Assembly: GCA_005878095.1 (NCBI GenBank)
Contig: VBNH01000048.1
Coordinates: 1 to 64,000, forward strand
Length of the DNA: 64,000 nt
Reading direction: 5' to 3'
Source of the DNA: Gammaproteobacteria bacterium
GTDB lineage: Bacteria > Pseudomonadota > Gammaproteobacteria > Steroidobacterales > Steroidobacteraceae
This document shows, in pieces, positions 45,865 through 57,508 of this stretch (within the stretch, counting starts at the first letter, position 1; the number at the start of each line of letters is the position of its first letter). Below the pieces are notes generated by a model, which was not told where the DNA came from, ran no database searches, and saw only the letters and a list, made by a program, of their open reading frames with translations. The position numbers and the translations under genes are program-made.

Positions 45865-47190
45865 GTGAACGTCACCGCCCCGGCGCTGAATCTCGCGCCA
45901 CTGCTCGACGTGCAGGGCTGCTGCAAGTCCTTCCGCAAGCCCGACGGGGACGAACTCGTTGTGCTCGAGAACGTCAGTCTCACGCTGCGGCCGGGAGAGA
46001 TCGTGGGGCTCTTGGGGCGCTCCGGTTCCGGCAAATCGACGCTGCTGCGCGCGATCGCCGGACTCGAGGAGCCCTCCGCGGGCGTGGTGAATTATCTCGG
46101 CCATGCGGTGACCGGCCCGGCCGCGGGCATCGCCATGGTGTTCCAGAGCTTCGCGCTGTTCCCGTGGCTGACCGTGCTGGAGAACGTGCAGCTCGGCCTC
46201 GAGGCTCTCGGCATGCCGGAGCCGGAGATGCGCCGGCGCTCGCTGCAGGCGATCGACCTCATAGGCCTCGACGGCTTCGAGTCCGCCTATCCGCGCGAGC
46301 TGTCCGGCGGCATGCGCCAGCGGGTGGGCTTCGCGCGCGCGCTGGTGGTGCATCCCAACATCCTGCTCATGGACGAACCGTTTTCCGCTCTCGATGTGCT
46401 GACCGCCGAAACGCTGCGCAACGACTTTCTCAACCTGTGGGGCGAGGGACAGCTGCCGATCAGGTCGGTGCTGCTGGTGACGCACAACATCGAGGAGGCG
46501 GTGGAGATGTGCGACCGGCTGCTGATCTTCTCCACCAAGCCGGGCCGCGTGGTGGGCGAGATTGCCGTCGATCTGCCCCAGCCGCGCCATGCGCTCGACC
46601 CGCGCTTTCGCGCGCTCGTCGACCGGGTGTACGTGGAGATGACGGCCAAACCGCGCGGTGAACGCGTGGGTCCGAGGACCGAGCGCTTTCCCGGCACCGG
46701 CATCGGCACCACCCTGACGCACGTGTCCTCCAACGTTCTGGCGGGCCTCATGGAGGCGGTGAGCGAGGCGCCGTACGACGGACGGGCGGATCTGCCGGCG
46801 ATCGCCCAGGCGCAGCGCTTGGAGGTCGACGACCTGTTCCCGGCGGCGGAGGCGCTGCAGCTGCTGCGCCTGGCGGAAGTCGAGGGCGGCGATATCCGCC
46901 TCACGGAGGCCGGGCTGCAGTTCGCCCGCGCCGACACCGACGATCGCAAGAAGCTCTTCGCCCGCCACCTCGTTACCTACGTGCCGCTCGCCGCGCACGT
47001 GCGCCGGGTGCTGGACGAGCGCGCCAGTCACTCGGCGCCCAAGAGCCGCTTCTTCGATGAGCTCGAGGACTACATGGCGGAGGAGGCGGCCGAGCAGACC
47101 CTGCGCACCATCATCAGCTGGGGCCGCTACGGGGAAGTCTTCGCCTACGACGACCACCGCCAGGCATTCAGCCTGGAGAACCCGGCTTAA
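45865..47190 (+). CDS. ABC transporter ATP-binding protein with C-terminal AAA-associated domain
   Basis: Walker A GLLGRSGSGKSTLLRAIAG, signature LSGGMRQRVGFARALVV, Walker B ILLMDEPFSALD; extended C-terminus (~200 aa). Confidence 0.9.
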   Translation: MNVTAPALNLAPLLDVQGCCKSFRKPDGDELVVLENVSLTLRPGEIVGLLGRSGSGKSTLLRAIAGLEEPSAGVVNYLGHAVTGPAAGIAMVFQSFALFPWLTVLENVQLGLEALGMPEPEMRRRSLQAIDLIGLDGFESAYPRELSGGMRQRVGFARALVVHPNILLMDEPFSALDVLTAETLRNDFLNLWGEGQLPIRSVLLVTHNIEEAVEMCDRLLIFSTKPGRVVGEIAVDLPQPRHALDPRFRALVDRVYVEMTAKPRGERVGPRTERFPGTGIGTTLTHVSSNVLAGLMEAVSEAPYDGRADLPAIAQAQRLEVDDLFPAAEALQLLRLAEVEGGDIRLTEAGLQFARADTDDRKKLFARHLVTYVPLAAHVRRVLDERASHSAPKSRFFDELEDYMAEEAAEQTLRTIISWGRYGEVFAYDDHRQAFSLENPA

Positions 47191-47241
47191 GCCAGGCTCT
47201 GCACAGATCCGGTACCGGTTCTACTGCGCAGTCCCTCGGCG

Positions 47242-48780
47242 CTACCGGGAGGGCAGGCTGTCCGCGCTCCAGCCCCCGCCCAGCGCCTTGAGCAGCCCCA
47301 CACTGGCGGCGAGCGAGCGGTTGGTGATGTCGCGCCAGGCGCGCTCCGCGCTCAGGGAAGCGTTCTGCGCGGACACCACGTTCAGATAATCCACCGTGCC
47401 CGCCTTGTACTGGTTCTGTGCGATCGTGAGCGTCTCGGCGGCCGCATCCGCGGCGGCGCGCTCCGCGACCGACTCCCTGGCGAGCACCGCGAGCGTCGCG
47501 AGATTGTCTTCCACGTCCTGAAAGGCGCTGAGCACCGTCTGCCGGTAAGTCGCCACGCTCTGATCGTAGCTCGCGATCGCGGCGCGCACCTGGTAGCGGC
47601 GCGCGCCGAAATCGACGAGCGCGCCGGCGAGATCCGGGCCGAGCGACCAGAAGCGATTCGGCGCCTCGATGAGCTTCGAGAAGCCCCCGCTCGCGTACCC
47701 CCCGGAGGCCCCGAGCGACAGGGTAGGGAACCATGCGGCCTGCGCCACGCCGATCTGGGCGTTGGCGGCTGCGGCGCGCCGTTCCGCCGCGGCGATGTCC
47801 GGGCGGCGCTCGAGGAGCTGCGAGGGAAGCGACAGCGGGATCGCGGGGATCGCGGGCGTCTGATCCTTGCGCGGAATCGCGAGCGAGGCCGGCGGCTGGC
47901 CGATCAGCACCGCGATCGCGTGCTCGAGAGTCGCGCGGGTGATCCCCAGGTCGAGCCACTGGGCGCGGGCAGCCTCGAGCTGGGTCTGCGCCTGCGTGAC
48001 GTCCGAGCGTTGCGCCACGCCCGCCTGGTAGCGGTTCTGCGTGACCTCGAGCGCCTTCTCGTAAGCGTCCAGCGAGCGCTCGAGCAGACCCACGTCGAGA
48101 TCGGTGACGCGCAGCTGAAAGTAGCTCTGCGCGAGGATCGCCTGCTCCGACAGCAGCATCGCGGCGAGATCTGCGGCGCTCGCCTGCGCCGACTCGCGGT
48201 TGGATTCGGCGAGGCGGCGGATGCGGCCCCAGACATCGAGCTCCCAGCTCGCCGCGAGGCTCAGGCGATCCTGGGTCTTGACGCCCGTGCCCGCCGCCGC
48301 GGCACTGGTGGGGGTGGTTCCGCCGCCGACCGTGAGGGCATTCTGGCTGCGCGTCGAGGAGACATCCGCGGTGATGGTGGGGAAGTAGCCCGAGCGCGCG
48401 CTGCCGAGCAGAGCGAGCGCCTGCTCATATCGGGCCGCGGCCAGGAGCACGTTCTGATTGGATAGCTGCACCTGGCGCTCGAGGGCATCCAGGTCAGGGT
48501 CGCCGTAGAGGTGCCACCAGTCGCCCCGCGGCGTGAGATCCTGCGGCTCGGCCGGCTTCCAGTCCGTGCCCTCCTTGTAAGCCGGCGGAACCTCGACGCT
48601 CGGACGATGGTAGACGGGCCCGACCGGGAGGTACTGGCAGCCGCCGGTGGCCCCGAGGGCGAGCAGCGGCAGTACGCCCCATGCAGCGCGCCTCAGCGCA
48701 GTGCGTCGGAGCAGGAGCCGCCATGCAGCGCGCCGCCGCACGCTGCACCGAGCGGGGAGCGGCGGGGTGGCGGGCCTCAC
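47242..48780 (-). CDS. RND efflux outer membrane lipoprotein, NodT family (start uncertain)
   Basis: [29 protein letters not shown] lipobox; [40 protein letters not shown]. Confidence 0.88.
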   Translation of the reverse strand: MRPATPPLPARCSVRRRAAWRLLLRRTALRRAAWGVLPLLALGATGGCQYLPVGPVYHRPSVEVPPAYKEGTDWKPAEPQDLTPRGDWWHLYGDPDLDALERQVQLSNQNVLLAAARYEQALALLGSARSGYFPTITADVSSTRSQNALTVGGGTTPTSAAAAGTGVKTQDRLSLAASWELDVWGRIRRLAESNRESAQASAADLAAMLLSEQAILAQSYFQLRVTDLDVGLLERSLDAYEKALEVTQNRYQAGVAQRSDVTQAQTQLEAARAQWLDLGITRATLEHAIAVLIGQPPASLAIPRKDQTPAIPAIPLSLPSQLLERRPDIAAAERRAAAANAQIGVAQAAWFPTLSLGASGGYASGGFSKLIEAPNRFWSLGPDLAGALVDFGARRYQVRAAIASYDQSVATYRQTVLSAFQDVEDNLATLAVLARESVAERAAADAAAETLTIAQNQYKAGTVDYLNVVSAQNASLSAERAWRDITNRSLAASVGLLKALGGGWSADSLPSR

Positions 48781-51700
48781 GCGGCCCCCTGCGGGGCGCC
48801 GTGGGCCCTGCCGGGCTCGCCCGCGCGGCGCTCACCGAGCGGGTCCGAGAAGCGCCGCAGGCGGGATTTCGCCCACAGCCTGAAGCGGTCGAGGTACAGG
48901 TACACCACCGGAGTCGTGTACAGAGTCAACAACTGGCTGAGGAGCAGGCCCCCCACGACCGCGATGCCGAGCGGGCGGCGCAGCTCCGCCCCCTCACCGA
49001 ACCCGATCGCAAGCGGCAGCGCACCGAACATCGCCGCCATGGTGGTCATGAGTATCGGCCGCAGCCGCAGCAGGCACGCCTGGTAGATGGCCTCGCGCGA
49101 GCTCAACTCCCGCTCGCGCTCGATCTGCAGGGCGAAGTCGATCATCATGATGGCGTTCTTCTTGACGATACCGATCAGCAGGATCACGCCGATGAGCGCG
49201 ATGATCGTGAAGTCGGTGCCGGTGGCGAGCAGCGCCAGGAGTGCCCCGACGCCCGCCGAGGGAAGCGTGGAGAGGATCGTCAAGGGGTGCACCAGGCTCT
49301 CGTAGAGTATCCCCAGCACCAGGTACACCGCGACCAGCGCCGAGACGATGAACAGCGGCTGATGGGAGAGCGCGGCCTGGAACGCCTTGGCGGTTCCCTG
49401 GAAGCTGCCGCGCACGGTGATGGGCGCCCCGAGCCGGGCGAAGCCGGCGTCGATGGCTCGCGTCGCCTGCGACAGCGACACACCGGGCCGCAGATTGAAG
49501 GAGACCGTCGAGGCCGCCGACAGCCCGTGATGATTGACGGCGAGCGGGGTCGAGGTCATCTCGTAGTGCGAGAAGTCGCTCAGGGGTACGCGCTGGCCCG
49601 CCGAGCCCGTGACCGGGCTGCCGGCGCCGCCTCCGGCTGTCGCGGCGATCGCACCCCCGCTGGAGGCCACAGCGCCGGCAGGCGCCGCGGCGCCCGGGGC
49701 GGCCCTCGCCCCCGCTGCACCCGTGCCGGCAGCTCCGCTCACCGCGCTGCGCGTCACGTACACCGAGCGCAGGATCTGCGGGCTCTGCCAGAACTCGGGG
49801 GCCGCCTCCATGACCACGTGGTACTGATTCAGCGGATGGTAGATGGTCGACACCTGGCGCTGGCCGAACAGGTCATTCAGCGTGGCGTCGATCCCGGACT
49901 GGTTCAGCCCGAGGCGCGCGACCGCGTCGTGGTCGATGACGAGGCTCGTCTGCAGTCCCTTGTCCTGGGCGTCGGTGTTGACGTCCGCCAGCTCGGGGAG
50001 ATCCGACATCATGCGCCGCACCCGCGGCTCCCAGGCACGCAGATCGGTGGTGGTGTCGGCCTGCACCGTGTACTGATACTGCGCGCCGGCGGAGCGGCCC
50101 CCGACGCGGATGTCCTGCACCGGCTGCAGGAACAGGTTGGCGCCCGGCTCGTGCCCGAGCTTGGCGCGCAGGCGCGCGATCACCGCATCCGCGCTTATCC
50201 CGCGCTGGGCGAGCGGCTTGAGCGAGATGAACATGCGGCCGCTGTTGCGCTGGCCGCCGCCGGTGAATCCCACCACCGTCGCGACCGCCGGATCGTGCAT
50301 CACGACGCCGACGAAGTAGCGCAGCTTCTCGCGCATCGCCTGGAAGGAGATCGCCTGATCGGCCTGGATCTGCCCCGTCATCAGCCCCGAATCCTGCTGC
50401 GGGAAGAAGCCCTTGGGCACCTGGATGTAGAGGTACACGTTGAGCGCCACGGTGAGCGCCAGGATCAGCATCACGGTGGGACCGTTGGCGAGCGCCCAGT
50501 GGAGCGAGCGGCGATAGCCGTCCTGCAGGGCGTTGAAGGCGCGCTCGCTCAGCCGGTAGAGCCGCCCGTGCGCTCGCGCGCAGTCGCGCTCCGCGGTGAG
50601 CCGCGAGCACATCATCGGGGTGGTGGTGAGGGACACCAGGAGCGACACCAGGATCGCGGCCGAGAGCGTGATCGCGAACTCCTGGAACAGCCGTCCGACC
50701 ACCCCGCCCATCAGGAGGATCGGGATGAACACCGCGATCAGCGACAGGCTCATCGACACCACCGTGAAGCCCACCTCGCGCGAGCCCTCGAGCGCCGCCG
50801 CGAGGCGCGGCATGCCCGCTTCCAGGTGGCGCGAGACGTTCTCCAGCACCACCACCGCGTCGTCGACCACGAAGCCGGTGGCGATGGTGAGCGCCATGAG
50901 CGAGAGGTTGTCGAGGCTGAACCCGGCCAGATACATGACCCCGAAGGTGCCGATGAGGGACACCGGCACCGCGACCAGGGGCAGCATCGCGGCGCGCGCA
51001 CTGCGCAGGAACATGAACACCGACAGCACCACCAGCGCCACCGAGATCACCAGCGCCCGCTCGACGTCGTGGAGCGACGCGCGGATGGTTGGCGTGCGGT
51101 CCATGTAGACATTGAGCGCGATGCTCGCCGGGATGGCCGCGCGCAGGTGCGGCAGGAGCGCGCGCACCCGATCGACCGTCTCGATGATGTTGGCGCCGGG
51201 CTCGCGGAACAGGATAAGCGTGACGGCCGGGTCGCCGTTGGCGAGTCCGTCGTTGCGCAGGTCCTGCACCGAGTCGCTCACCTGCGCGATGTCGCCGAGG
51301 CGCACCGCCGCACCGGCGTGATAGCCGACGATGAGCGGGATGTACTCGCCCGCGGTCATCGCCTGGTCGTTGGCGAGGATCTGCCAGCGCCGCTCGCCGT
51401 TCTCGAGCGCGCCCTTGGGACGGTTGGCGTTGGTGGTGGCGATCGCCACGCGCACCGCCTCGGGGTTGATGCCGTAGCCGTTCATCGCGGGGAGGTTGAG
51501 CTCCACGCGCACCGCCGGCAGTGAGCTGCCGCCGACCGTCACGTCGCCGATGCCCTGCAACTGCAGCAGTTTCTGGGCCAGCACGGTGGACGCCCAGTCG
51601 TACATCTGCCCGCGGGTGAGCGCCTTGGAGGTGAGCCCGAGGATCATGATGGGCGCGTCCGCGGGGTTCACCTTGTGGTAGGTGGGATTGCTCGGCAGCC

Positions 51701-52064
51701 CGCTCGGAAGCAACGCGCGCGCGGCGTTGATCGCCGCCTGCACGTCGCGCGCCGCACCGTCGATGTCGCGGCTGAGGTCGAACTGCAGCGTGATGTGCGT
51801 CGAGCCGAGCGCGCTCGAGGAGGTCATCTCGGTGACCGCGGCGATGCGCCCGAGCGAGCGCTCGAGCGGCGCCGCCACCGTCGCCGCCATGGTCTCGGGG
51901 CTGGCTCCGGGGAGTCCGGCGTTCACCGAGATAGTCGGAAAGTCCACCTGTGGGAGCGGCGCCACCGGCAGGTGGATGAAGGCCGCGACGCCGGCGAGCA
52001 CCACCCCGAGGGTGAGGAGGGTCGTCGCGACCGGACGCTCGATGAAGGGACGCGACAGGTTCAT
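48777..52064 (-). CDS. RND efflux permease, MdtC-like
   Basis: [60 protein letters not shown]; AcrB/MdtBC signatures; overlaps next RND gene region only by gene order. Confidence 0.92.
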   Translation of the reverse strand: MNLSRPFIERPVATTLLTLGVVLAGVAAFIHLPVAPLPQVDFPTISVNAGLPGASPETMAATVAAPLERSLGRIAAVTEMTSSSALGSTHITLQFDLSRDIDGAARDVQAAINAARALLPSGLPSNPTYHKVNPADAPIMILGLTSKALTRGQMYDWASTVLAQKLLQLQGIGDVTVGGSSLPAVRVELNLPAMNGYGINPEAVRVAIATTNANRPKGALENGERRWQILANDQAMTAGEYIPLIVGYHAGAAVRLGDIAQVSDSVQDLRNDGLANGDPAVTLILFREPGANIIETVDRVRALLPHLRAAIPASIALNVYMDRTPTIRASLHDVERALVISVALVVLSVFMFLRSARAAMLPLVAVPVSLIGTFGVMYLAGFSLDNLSLMALTIATGFVVDDAVVVLENVSRHLEAGMPRLAAALEGSREVGFTVVSMSLSLIAVFIPILLMGGVVGRLFQEFAITLSAAILVSLLVSLTTTPMMCSRLTAERDCARAHGRLYRLSERAFNALQDGYRRSLHWALANGPTVMLILALTVALNVYLYIQVPKGFFPQQDSGLMTGQIQADQAISFQAMREKLRYFVGVVMHDPAVATVVGFTGGGQRNSGRMFISLKPLAQRGISADAVIARLRAKLGHEPGANLFLQPVQDIRVGGRSAGAQYQYTVQADTTTDLRAWEPRVRRMMSDLPELADVNTDAQDKGLQTSLVIDHDAVARLGLNQSGIDATLNDLFGQRQVSTIYHPLNQYHVVMEAAPEFWQSPQILRSVYVTRSAVSGAAGTGAAGARAAPGAAAPAGAVASSGGAIAATAGGGAGSPVTGSAGQRVPLSDFSHYEMTSTPLAVNHHGLSAASTVSFNLRPGVSLSQATRAIDAGFARLGAPITVRGSFQGTAKAFQAALSHQPLFIVSALVAVYLVLGILYESLVHPLTILSTLPSAGVGALLALLATGTDFTIIALIGVILLIGIVKKNAIMMIDFALQIERERELSSREAIYQACLLRLRPILMTTMAAMFGALPLAIGFGEGAELRRPLGIAVVGGLLLSQLLTLYTTPVVYLYLDRFRLWAKSRLRRFSDPLGERRAGEPGRAHGAPQGAA

Positions 52065-52077
52065 GGGCGCAGCGCGC

Positions 52078-55000
52078 TCAACTGCCCTCGGTGGCCGGCG
52101 CACCCTCACCGGTCGCCGCCGCTCCGTGCCGCGCGCGCCAGCTCCCGAAGCGTCGCGCCAGTCGGTCGAAGTACAGGTAGATCACCGGTGTCGTGAACAA
52201 GGTCAGCACCTGGCTCACCGCGAGTCCTCCGACCATGGCGAGGCCGAGCGGGCGGCGCAGCTCCGAGCCCATGCCGGTGGCGAGCATCAGCGGCAGCGCG
52301 CTGAGCATCGCCGCGAGGGTGGTCATGAGGATCGGCCGCAGCCGCAGCAGCGCCGCCTGGTAGATCGCCTCGCGCGGCGGCTTGCCCGCGCCGCGCTCGG
52401 CCTGCAGCGCGAAGTCGATCATCATGATCGCGTTTTTCTTCACGATGCCGATGAGCAGGATGATGCCGATGATGGCCACGACCGACAGATCCTGTCCGGC
52501 GAGCATCAGCGCGAGCAGCGCCCCGACCCCCGCCGACGGCAGCGTCGAGAGGATCGTCAGCGGGTGGATGTAGCTCTCGTAGAGGACGCCGAGCACGATG
52601 TACACCGTCACGATCGCCGCCAGGATCAGCCACACCGTGCTCGAGAGGGTGCCCTGGAAGGCGAGCGCCGCGCCCTGGAAGGAAAGCTGCACGCTCGCGG
52701 GGATCTCAAGTTCCTGCTGCACGGCCTTGATGGCGCTCACGGCGCCGCCGAGCGAGGCCCCGGGCGCGAGGTTGAAGGAGATGGTAGCGGCGGGGAACTG
52801 GCCGAGGTGATTGATCGCGAGCGGGGAGGTTCCCTGGGAGATGCGCGCCACGCTCGCGAGCGGGATCTCGTTGCCGTTCACCGCCGCGACGTACAGGCCC
52901 GCCAGCGGGCCCGGGCCCTGCCGATCCTCGGGCCTGAGCTCGAGCACCACGCGATAGATGTTGGATTGCGTGAAGATCGTCGACACCAGGCGCTGCCCGA
53001 AGGCGTCGTACAGCGCGTTGTCGATGGCCGCGGGCGTGACGCCGAGGCGTCCGGCCGCGTCGCGGTCGATCTCCACGTAGGTCGCGAGCCCCTGATCCTG
53101 CAGGTCGCTGGCCACGTCCGCGAGCTGCGGCAGCGCCTGCATGCGCGCCACCAGCCTCTTGACCCACACCGCGAGTTCGCTCATGTCCGGGTCCTCGGCC
53201 GACAGCGCATAGAGGGTGCGGCTGACGCGCGCGTCGATGGTCAGATCCTGCACCGGCTGCATGAACACCGTGATGCCGCCGACTGCGGCGAGTTGCGGCT
53301 GCAGGCGGCGGATGACGCCCGAGGCATCGAGGCTGCGCTCGCTCTTCGGCACCAGACTGATGAGCAGCCGCCCGCTGTTGAGCGTGGTGTTGACGCCGTC
53401 GACGCCGATGAAGGAGGAGACGTTCTGAACCGCGGGGTCCTTCAGCAGCGCCTGGGCGAGGGCCTGCTGCCGCTCGGCCATGGCCGCGAAGGAGACCGAC
53501 TGCGGCGCCTCGGTGATGCCCTGGATGAGGCCGGTGTCCTGCGGCGGGAAGAATCCCTTGGGAACGTACACGTAGAGGAGCACGGTGAGGACCAGGGTGC
53601 CGAGGGCCACCAGCAGCGTCATGCGCTGACGGTCGAGCACCCAGGCGAGGGCGCGCGCGTAGTGCGCGGCGAGGCTCTCGAAGGCGGCCCCGGCGATGCG
53701 CAGCGCGCGGCGCTCGTTCTGCGGGCGCAGCGGCTCGAGCAGGCGTGCGCACATCATGGGCGTGAAGGTGAGCGACACCACCGCCGAGATCAGGATCGCC
53801 ACCGCGAGGGTGATGGCGAACTCGCGGAACAGCCGCCCGACGACATCGCCCATGAACAGCAGCGGAATCAGCACCGCGATCAGCGACACGGTGAGGCTGA
53901 TGATGGTGAAGCCGATCTGCTGCGAGCCTTCGAGCGCCGCCTTGAGGCGCGGCGTGCCCTGCTCGACGTGGCGCGAGATGTTCTCGATCATCACGATCGC
54001 ATCGTCCACCACGAAGCCGGTGGCGATGGTGAGCGCCATGAGCGTCAGGTTGTTGATGGAGAAGCCGGCGAGGTACATGAGGCCGAAGGTCCCGACCAGC
54101 GACAGCGGCACCGCGATGCTCGGGATCAGCGTGGCCAGCGGGCTGCGCAGGAAGAAGAAGATCACCAGCACCACCAGCACCACCGCCAGCAGCAGCTCGA
54201 ACTGCACATCCGCGATCGAGGCGCGGATGCCGGTGGTGCGATCGGTGAGGAGCGACACGCTGATCGAGGCGGGAAGGCTCGCCTCGAGCTGCGGCAGTAT
54301 CGCCTTGACGCGATCCACCGTCTGGATGACGTTCGCGCCCGGCTGGCGCTGGATGTTGACGATGATCGCGGGAAAGGGCCGCGGCCGCTCCCGCTCGGCC
54401 GCCCAGGCGGCGAGCTTCACGTTCTCGGATTCCTCGACCACGGCGGCGACGTCCGCCACGCGCAGCGGCGCGCCGTTCCTGTACAGGAGCACGATGTTGC
54501 GGTAGTCCTCCGCCGAGCGCAGCTGGTCGTTGGCGTCGATGGTCGAGGCGCGCAGCGGGCCGTCGAAGCTTCCCTTTGCCTGGTTGACGTTGGCGTTGGC
54601 GATCGCCGTGCGCACGTCCTCGAGCGCCAGTCCGTGCGCTGCGAGCGCCACCGGGTCGACCTGGATGCGGATCGCGGGCCGCTGGCCGCCGCCGAGGCTC
54701 ACCAGGCCCACCCCCGGCGCCTCGGAGAGCTTGGGGGCGAGGCGCGTGTCGACCAGGTCCTCGACCTTGGTGAGCGGCAGCGTCGCGGAGCTCACCGCGA
54801 GGGTGAGGATGGGCGCATCCGCGGGATTGACCTTGCTGTAGACCGGCGGCATCGGCAGATCGGTCGGCAGGAAGGAGGTGGCGGCGTTGATCGCGGCCTG
54901 CACTTCCTGCTCGGCGGTATCGAGCGAGAGGGCGAGTGAGAACTGCAGCGTGATCACCGAGGCGCCGCCGGAGCTCGAGGAGGTCATCTGCGCCAGTCCC

Positions 55001-55224
55001 GGCATCTGCCCGAACTGCCGCTCGAGGGGCGCGGTGATCGAGGAGGTCGTCACATCGGGGCTGGCGCCCGGATACAGCGTCGTCACCTGGATGGTCGGGT
55101 AGTCGACCTCGGGGAGCGCCGAGACCGAGAGGGCCCGGTAGCCGAGGAGGCCCGCGAGCAGAATCGACAGCATGAGCAGCCACGTCGCGACGGGCCGCTC
55201 GATGAAGATCGCTGAAGGGTTCAC
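52078..55224 (-). CDS. RND efflux permease, MdtB-like
   Basis: [59 protein letters not shown]; 1048 aa. Confidence 0.92.
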   Translation of the reverse strand: MNPSAIFIERPVATWLLMLSILLAGLLGYRALSVSALPEVDYPTIQVTTLYPGASPDVTTSSITAPLERQFGQMPGLAQMTSSSSGGASVITLQFSLALSLDTAEQEVQAAINAATSFLPTDLPMPPVYSKVNPADAPILTLAVSSATLPLTKVEDLVDTRLAPKLSEAPGVGLVSLGGGQRPAIRIQVDPVALAAHGLALEDVRTAIANANVNQAKGSFDGPLRASTIDANDQLRSAEDYRNIVLLYRNGAPLRVADVAAVVEESENVKLAAWAAERERPRPFPAIIVNIQRQPGANVIQTVDRVKAILPQLEASLPASISVSLLTDRTTGIRASIADVQFELLLAVVLVVLVIFFFLRSPLATLIPSIAVPLSLVGTFGLMYLAGFSINNLTLMALTIATGFVVDDAIVMIENISRHVEQGTPRLKAALEGSQQIGFTIISLTVSLIAVLIPLLFMGDVVGRLFREFAITLAVAILISAVVSLTFTPMMCARLLEPLRPQNERRALRIAGAAFESLAAHYARALAWVLDRQRMTLLVALGTLVLTVLLYVYVPKGFFPPQDTGLIQGITEAPQSVSFAAMAERQQALAQALLKDPAVQNVSSFIGVDGVNTTLNSGRLLISLVPKSERSLDASGVIRRLQPQLAAVGGITVFMQPVQDLTIDARVSRTLYALSAEDPDMSELAVWVKRLVARMQALPQLADVASDLQDQGLATYVEIDRDAAGRLGVTPAAIDNALYDAFGQRLVSTIFTQSNIYRVVLELRPEDRQGPGPLAGLYVAAVNGNEIPLASVARISQGTSPLAINHLGQFPAATISFNLAPGASLGGAVSAIKAVQQELEIPASVQLSFQGAALAFQGTLSSTVWLILAAIVTVYIVLGVLYESYIHPLTILSTLPSAGVGALLALMLAGQDLSVVAIIGIILLIGIVKKNAIMMIDFALQAERGAGKPPREAIYQAALLRLRPILMTTLAAMLSALPLMLATGMGSELRRPLGLAMVGGLAVSQVLTLFTTPVIYLYFDRLARRFGSWRARHGAAATGEGAPATEGS

Positions 55225-56525
55225 GAGCTCATCCGGCTCGCCACGGCGGGCAGCGGCGCCGGCGGGGCGCCGCTCGAGGCGGTGCCGCGGCGGTGCTGGC
55301 GCTGCCCGGGGGTCTGGGGCGTCCCCGGAGCCGCAGCGCCCCGGGTGTTGTCGGCGATCAGGGCGATCTGCGCTCCGTCGCGCAGCTTGTCGAGTCCGTC
55401 TATGACGACCTTTTCCCCGGGTTTGACGCCGTCCTTCACCGAGACCAGCTCCCCGCTCGCCGGCCCGAGGGTCATCTTGCGAAGGCTCACCGTGTTATCC
55501 GCATTGACGACGTACACGAAGGTGCCCGGGGCTCCGCGCTGCACCGCGGCGCTCGGCACCAGCGTGGCGCCGGAGACCGTGTCGAGGCGCAGCCTCGCGG
55601 TCACGAACTGCGCCGGGAAGAGCGCATCGTCGGTGTTGTCGAAGAGCGCCTTGAGCTTGATGGTCCCGGTCGTGGTGTCGATCTGGTTGTCGACGGCGGC
55701 GAGCTTGCCGGAGGCGATCACCTTGCCGTCGCGGTCGAGCGCCTGGACCTCGAGCGCATCACCGCGCCTCCAGTGCGGATAGATCAGCGCGAGATGCTCG
55801 GAGGGCACCGCGAACACCACGTAGATCGGGTGCGTCTGGGTAAGCACCACGAGCCCGTTGGTATCGGAGGCATGAACCATGTTGCCGGGATCGACCTGGC
55901 GCAGGCCCACGCGCCCGGCGAACGGCGCGGTGACACGCGTGAACGTCAGTTGCAGCCGCGCGTTCTCGACCGCAGCCTTGTCGGCGCGCACCGCGCCTTC
56001 GAGCTGCTGCACGGTGAAGCGCTGCGCATCGACCGTCTGGCGCGCGACGGAATCCTTCGCCAAGAGGCCCGTGTAGCGGTCAAGGTCCACACGCGCGCCG
56101 GCGAGCTGCGCCTGATCCTTCGCCAGCTGCCCCTCGGCCTGGTTGAGCGCCGCCTGGAACGTGCTCGGGTCGATCTGTGCGAGCAGGGCCCCGGCTTTCA
56201 CCCGCTGTCCTTCGTGAAACGGCACCTTGAGCAGCGGCCCGTCGACCCGGCTGTGGATGGTCGCGGTGTTGAGCGCGGTCGCGGTCCCGAGCGCATCGAC
56301 GGTCACATCGACACTGCCGGTGGAGGCGGCCACGGCCCGCACCGGGATCGGCCGGCCGGCATCGGCGCCGCGCCCGCCCGCGGACTGGCTGCCGGGCTTC
56401 ATGGCCCAGGCGATCACGGCCACCAGCACCGCCGCGGCCACCGCCGTGAAGATGAGGCGCAGGCGGCGCGCCTCGCGCGCCTGCCCTTGGGCGGTGGTGT
56501 CACGCGGGACCGGATCGGGGATCAT
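55221..56525 (-). CDS. RND efflux periplasmic adaptor, MdtA-like
   Basis: [42 protein letters not shown]...[41 protein letters not shown]. Confidence 0.9.
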   Translation of the reverse strand: MIPDPVPRDTTAQGQAREARRLRLIFTAVAAAVLVAVIAWAMKPGSQSAGGRGADAGRPIPVRAVAASTGSVDVTVDALGTATALNTATIHSRVDGPLLKVPFHEGQRVKAGALLAQIDPSTFQAALNQAEGQLAKDQAQLAGARVDLDRYTGLLAKDSVARQTVDAQRFTVQQLEGAVRADKAAVENARLQLTFTRVTAPFAGRVGLRQVDPGNMVHASDTNGLVVLTQTHPIYVVFAVPSEHLALIYPHWRRGDALEVQALDRDGKVIASGKLAAVDNQIDTTTGTIKLKALFDNTDDALFPAQFVTARLRLDTVSGATLVPSAAVQRGAPGTFVYVVNADNTVSLRKMTLGPASGELVSVKDGVKPGEKVVIDGLDKLRDGAQIALIADNTRGAAAPGTPQTPGQRQHRRGTASSGAPPAPLPAVASRMSS

Positions 56526-56690
56526 CGGCGCCTCTCGTCTGACTCCCCGCACGATGGCGCAACTGCACCTTCCGCCGCAAGCGCGGCCCGCGAGGCTAAA
56601 AAACGGCGGCGGCGCGCAGGAGCACCCCGCCGCCCCCAGGAGGAGAACGACACGTTGGCACAGGTGTTGGCTTGGTGGTGTAAGCAACTG

Positions 56691-56710
56691 GCAAAGAAAT
56701 GCAAAGAAAT
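56691..56710. promoter_or_regulatory. Candidate response-regulator box: perfect tandem 10-bp repeat GCAAAGAAAT x2
   Basis: 56691-56700 and 56701-56710 identical; between mdtA-like and OmpR-family RR genes. Confidence 0.55.
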
Positions 56711-56766
56711 CTGTGTTTCCGTGCCGCCGGGGCCGGGAAACCCTCGGAGCGTGTATCGTCACGGTC

Positions 56767-57504
56767 ATGAATCCGGCGGACGTCCCGAGCGAGTCAAAGC
56801 CGACGCTCCTCATCGTCGATGACGATCATGAGCTGTGCGCGATGCTGGCGGAGTACCTCGCCCCGGAGGGGTTCCTCACGCTCACCGCGGGCACCGGGCC
56901 CGCGGGACTGGAACAGCTCGGGCGCGCGGCGGTGGACCTCGTGGTGCTGGACGTGATGCTGCCGGAGCTCTCGGGCTTCGAAGTGCTGCGCCGCATCCGC
57001 GCCGTCAGCCGTGTGCCGGTCATCATGCTCACCGCCCGGGGCGAGGAGGTCGATCGCGTGGTGGGACTGGAGATGGGTGCCGACGACTACCTCGCCAAAC
57101 CCTTCAGCCCGCGCGAACTGGTGGCGCGCATCCGGGCGGTGTTGCGGCGCATGCCGGGGGAGGGCCAGAGCGCGAGCGGACTCATCCTGTGGGGGCCGCT
57201 GCGTCTGGACCTGCGCGCGCGCCGCGCCGACATCGCTGATCGTGACCTGGAGCTCACGTCCGCGGAGCTGCGGATTCTGGAGCTGCTGGTGCGCGCGGAT
57301 ACGCGCACCGTGACGCGCGATGAGCTCATGACCCAGGCACTCGGGCGCCGGCTGCTGCCGACCGATCGCAGCCTCGACACGCACGTGAGCAACCTGCGCC
57401 GCAAGCTCATGAAGCACACCGACCGCCTCGCGCTGCTGAGCGTGCGCGGCTCAGGCTACGCGCTCACCCTCGCGCCCGCGCGCGCACCGGCGTCGCAGGG
57501 TTAG
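56767..57504 (+). CDS. OmpR/PhoB-family response regulator
   Basis: TLLIVDDDHELCAMLAEYLAPEG, VVLDVMLPELSGFEVLRRIR, KPFSPRELVARIRAVLRR, winged-helix C-term TDRSLDTHVSNLRRKL. Confidence 0.93.
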   Translation: MNPADVPSESKPTLLIVDDDHELCAMLAEYLAPEGFLTLTAGTGPAGLEQLGRAAVDLVVLDVMLPELSGFEVLRRIRAVSRVPVIMLTARGEEVDRVVGLEMGADDYLAKPFSPRELVARIRAVLRRMPGEGQSASGLILWGPLRLDLRARRADIADRDLELTSAELRILELLVRADTRTVTRDELMTQALGRRLLPTDRSLDTHVSNLRRKLMKHTDRLALLSVRGSGYALTLAPARAPASQG

Positions 57505-57508
57505 GCGC

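Noticed and set aside
44085-47157. 649-aa and 436-aa minus-strand ORFs
   Set aside because: Antisense to ABC permease/ATPase with clear motifs; low-complexity shadow translations.
48681-54939. Very long plus-strand ORFs (947 aa and 1085 aa)
   Set aside because: Antisense to well-supported RND permease genes; His/Arg/Asp-rich composition typical of shadow ORFs in high-GC DNA.
55293-56822. 509-aa plus-strand ORF
   Set aside because: Antisense to the MdtA-like adaptor gene, whose motifs are clear.
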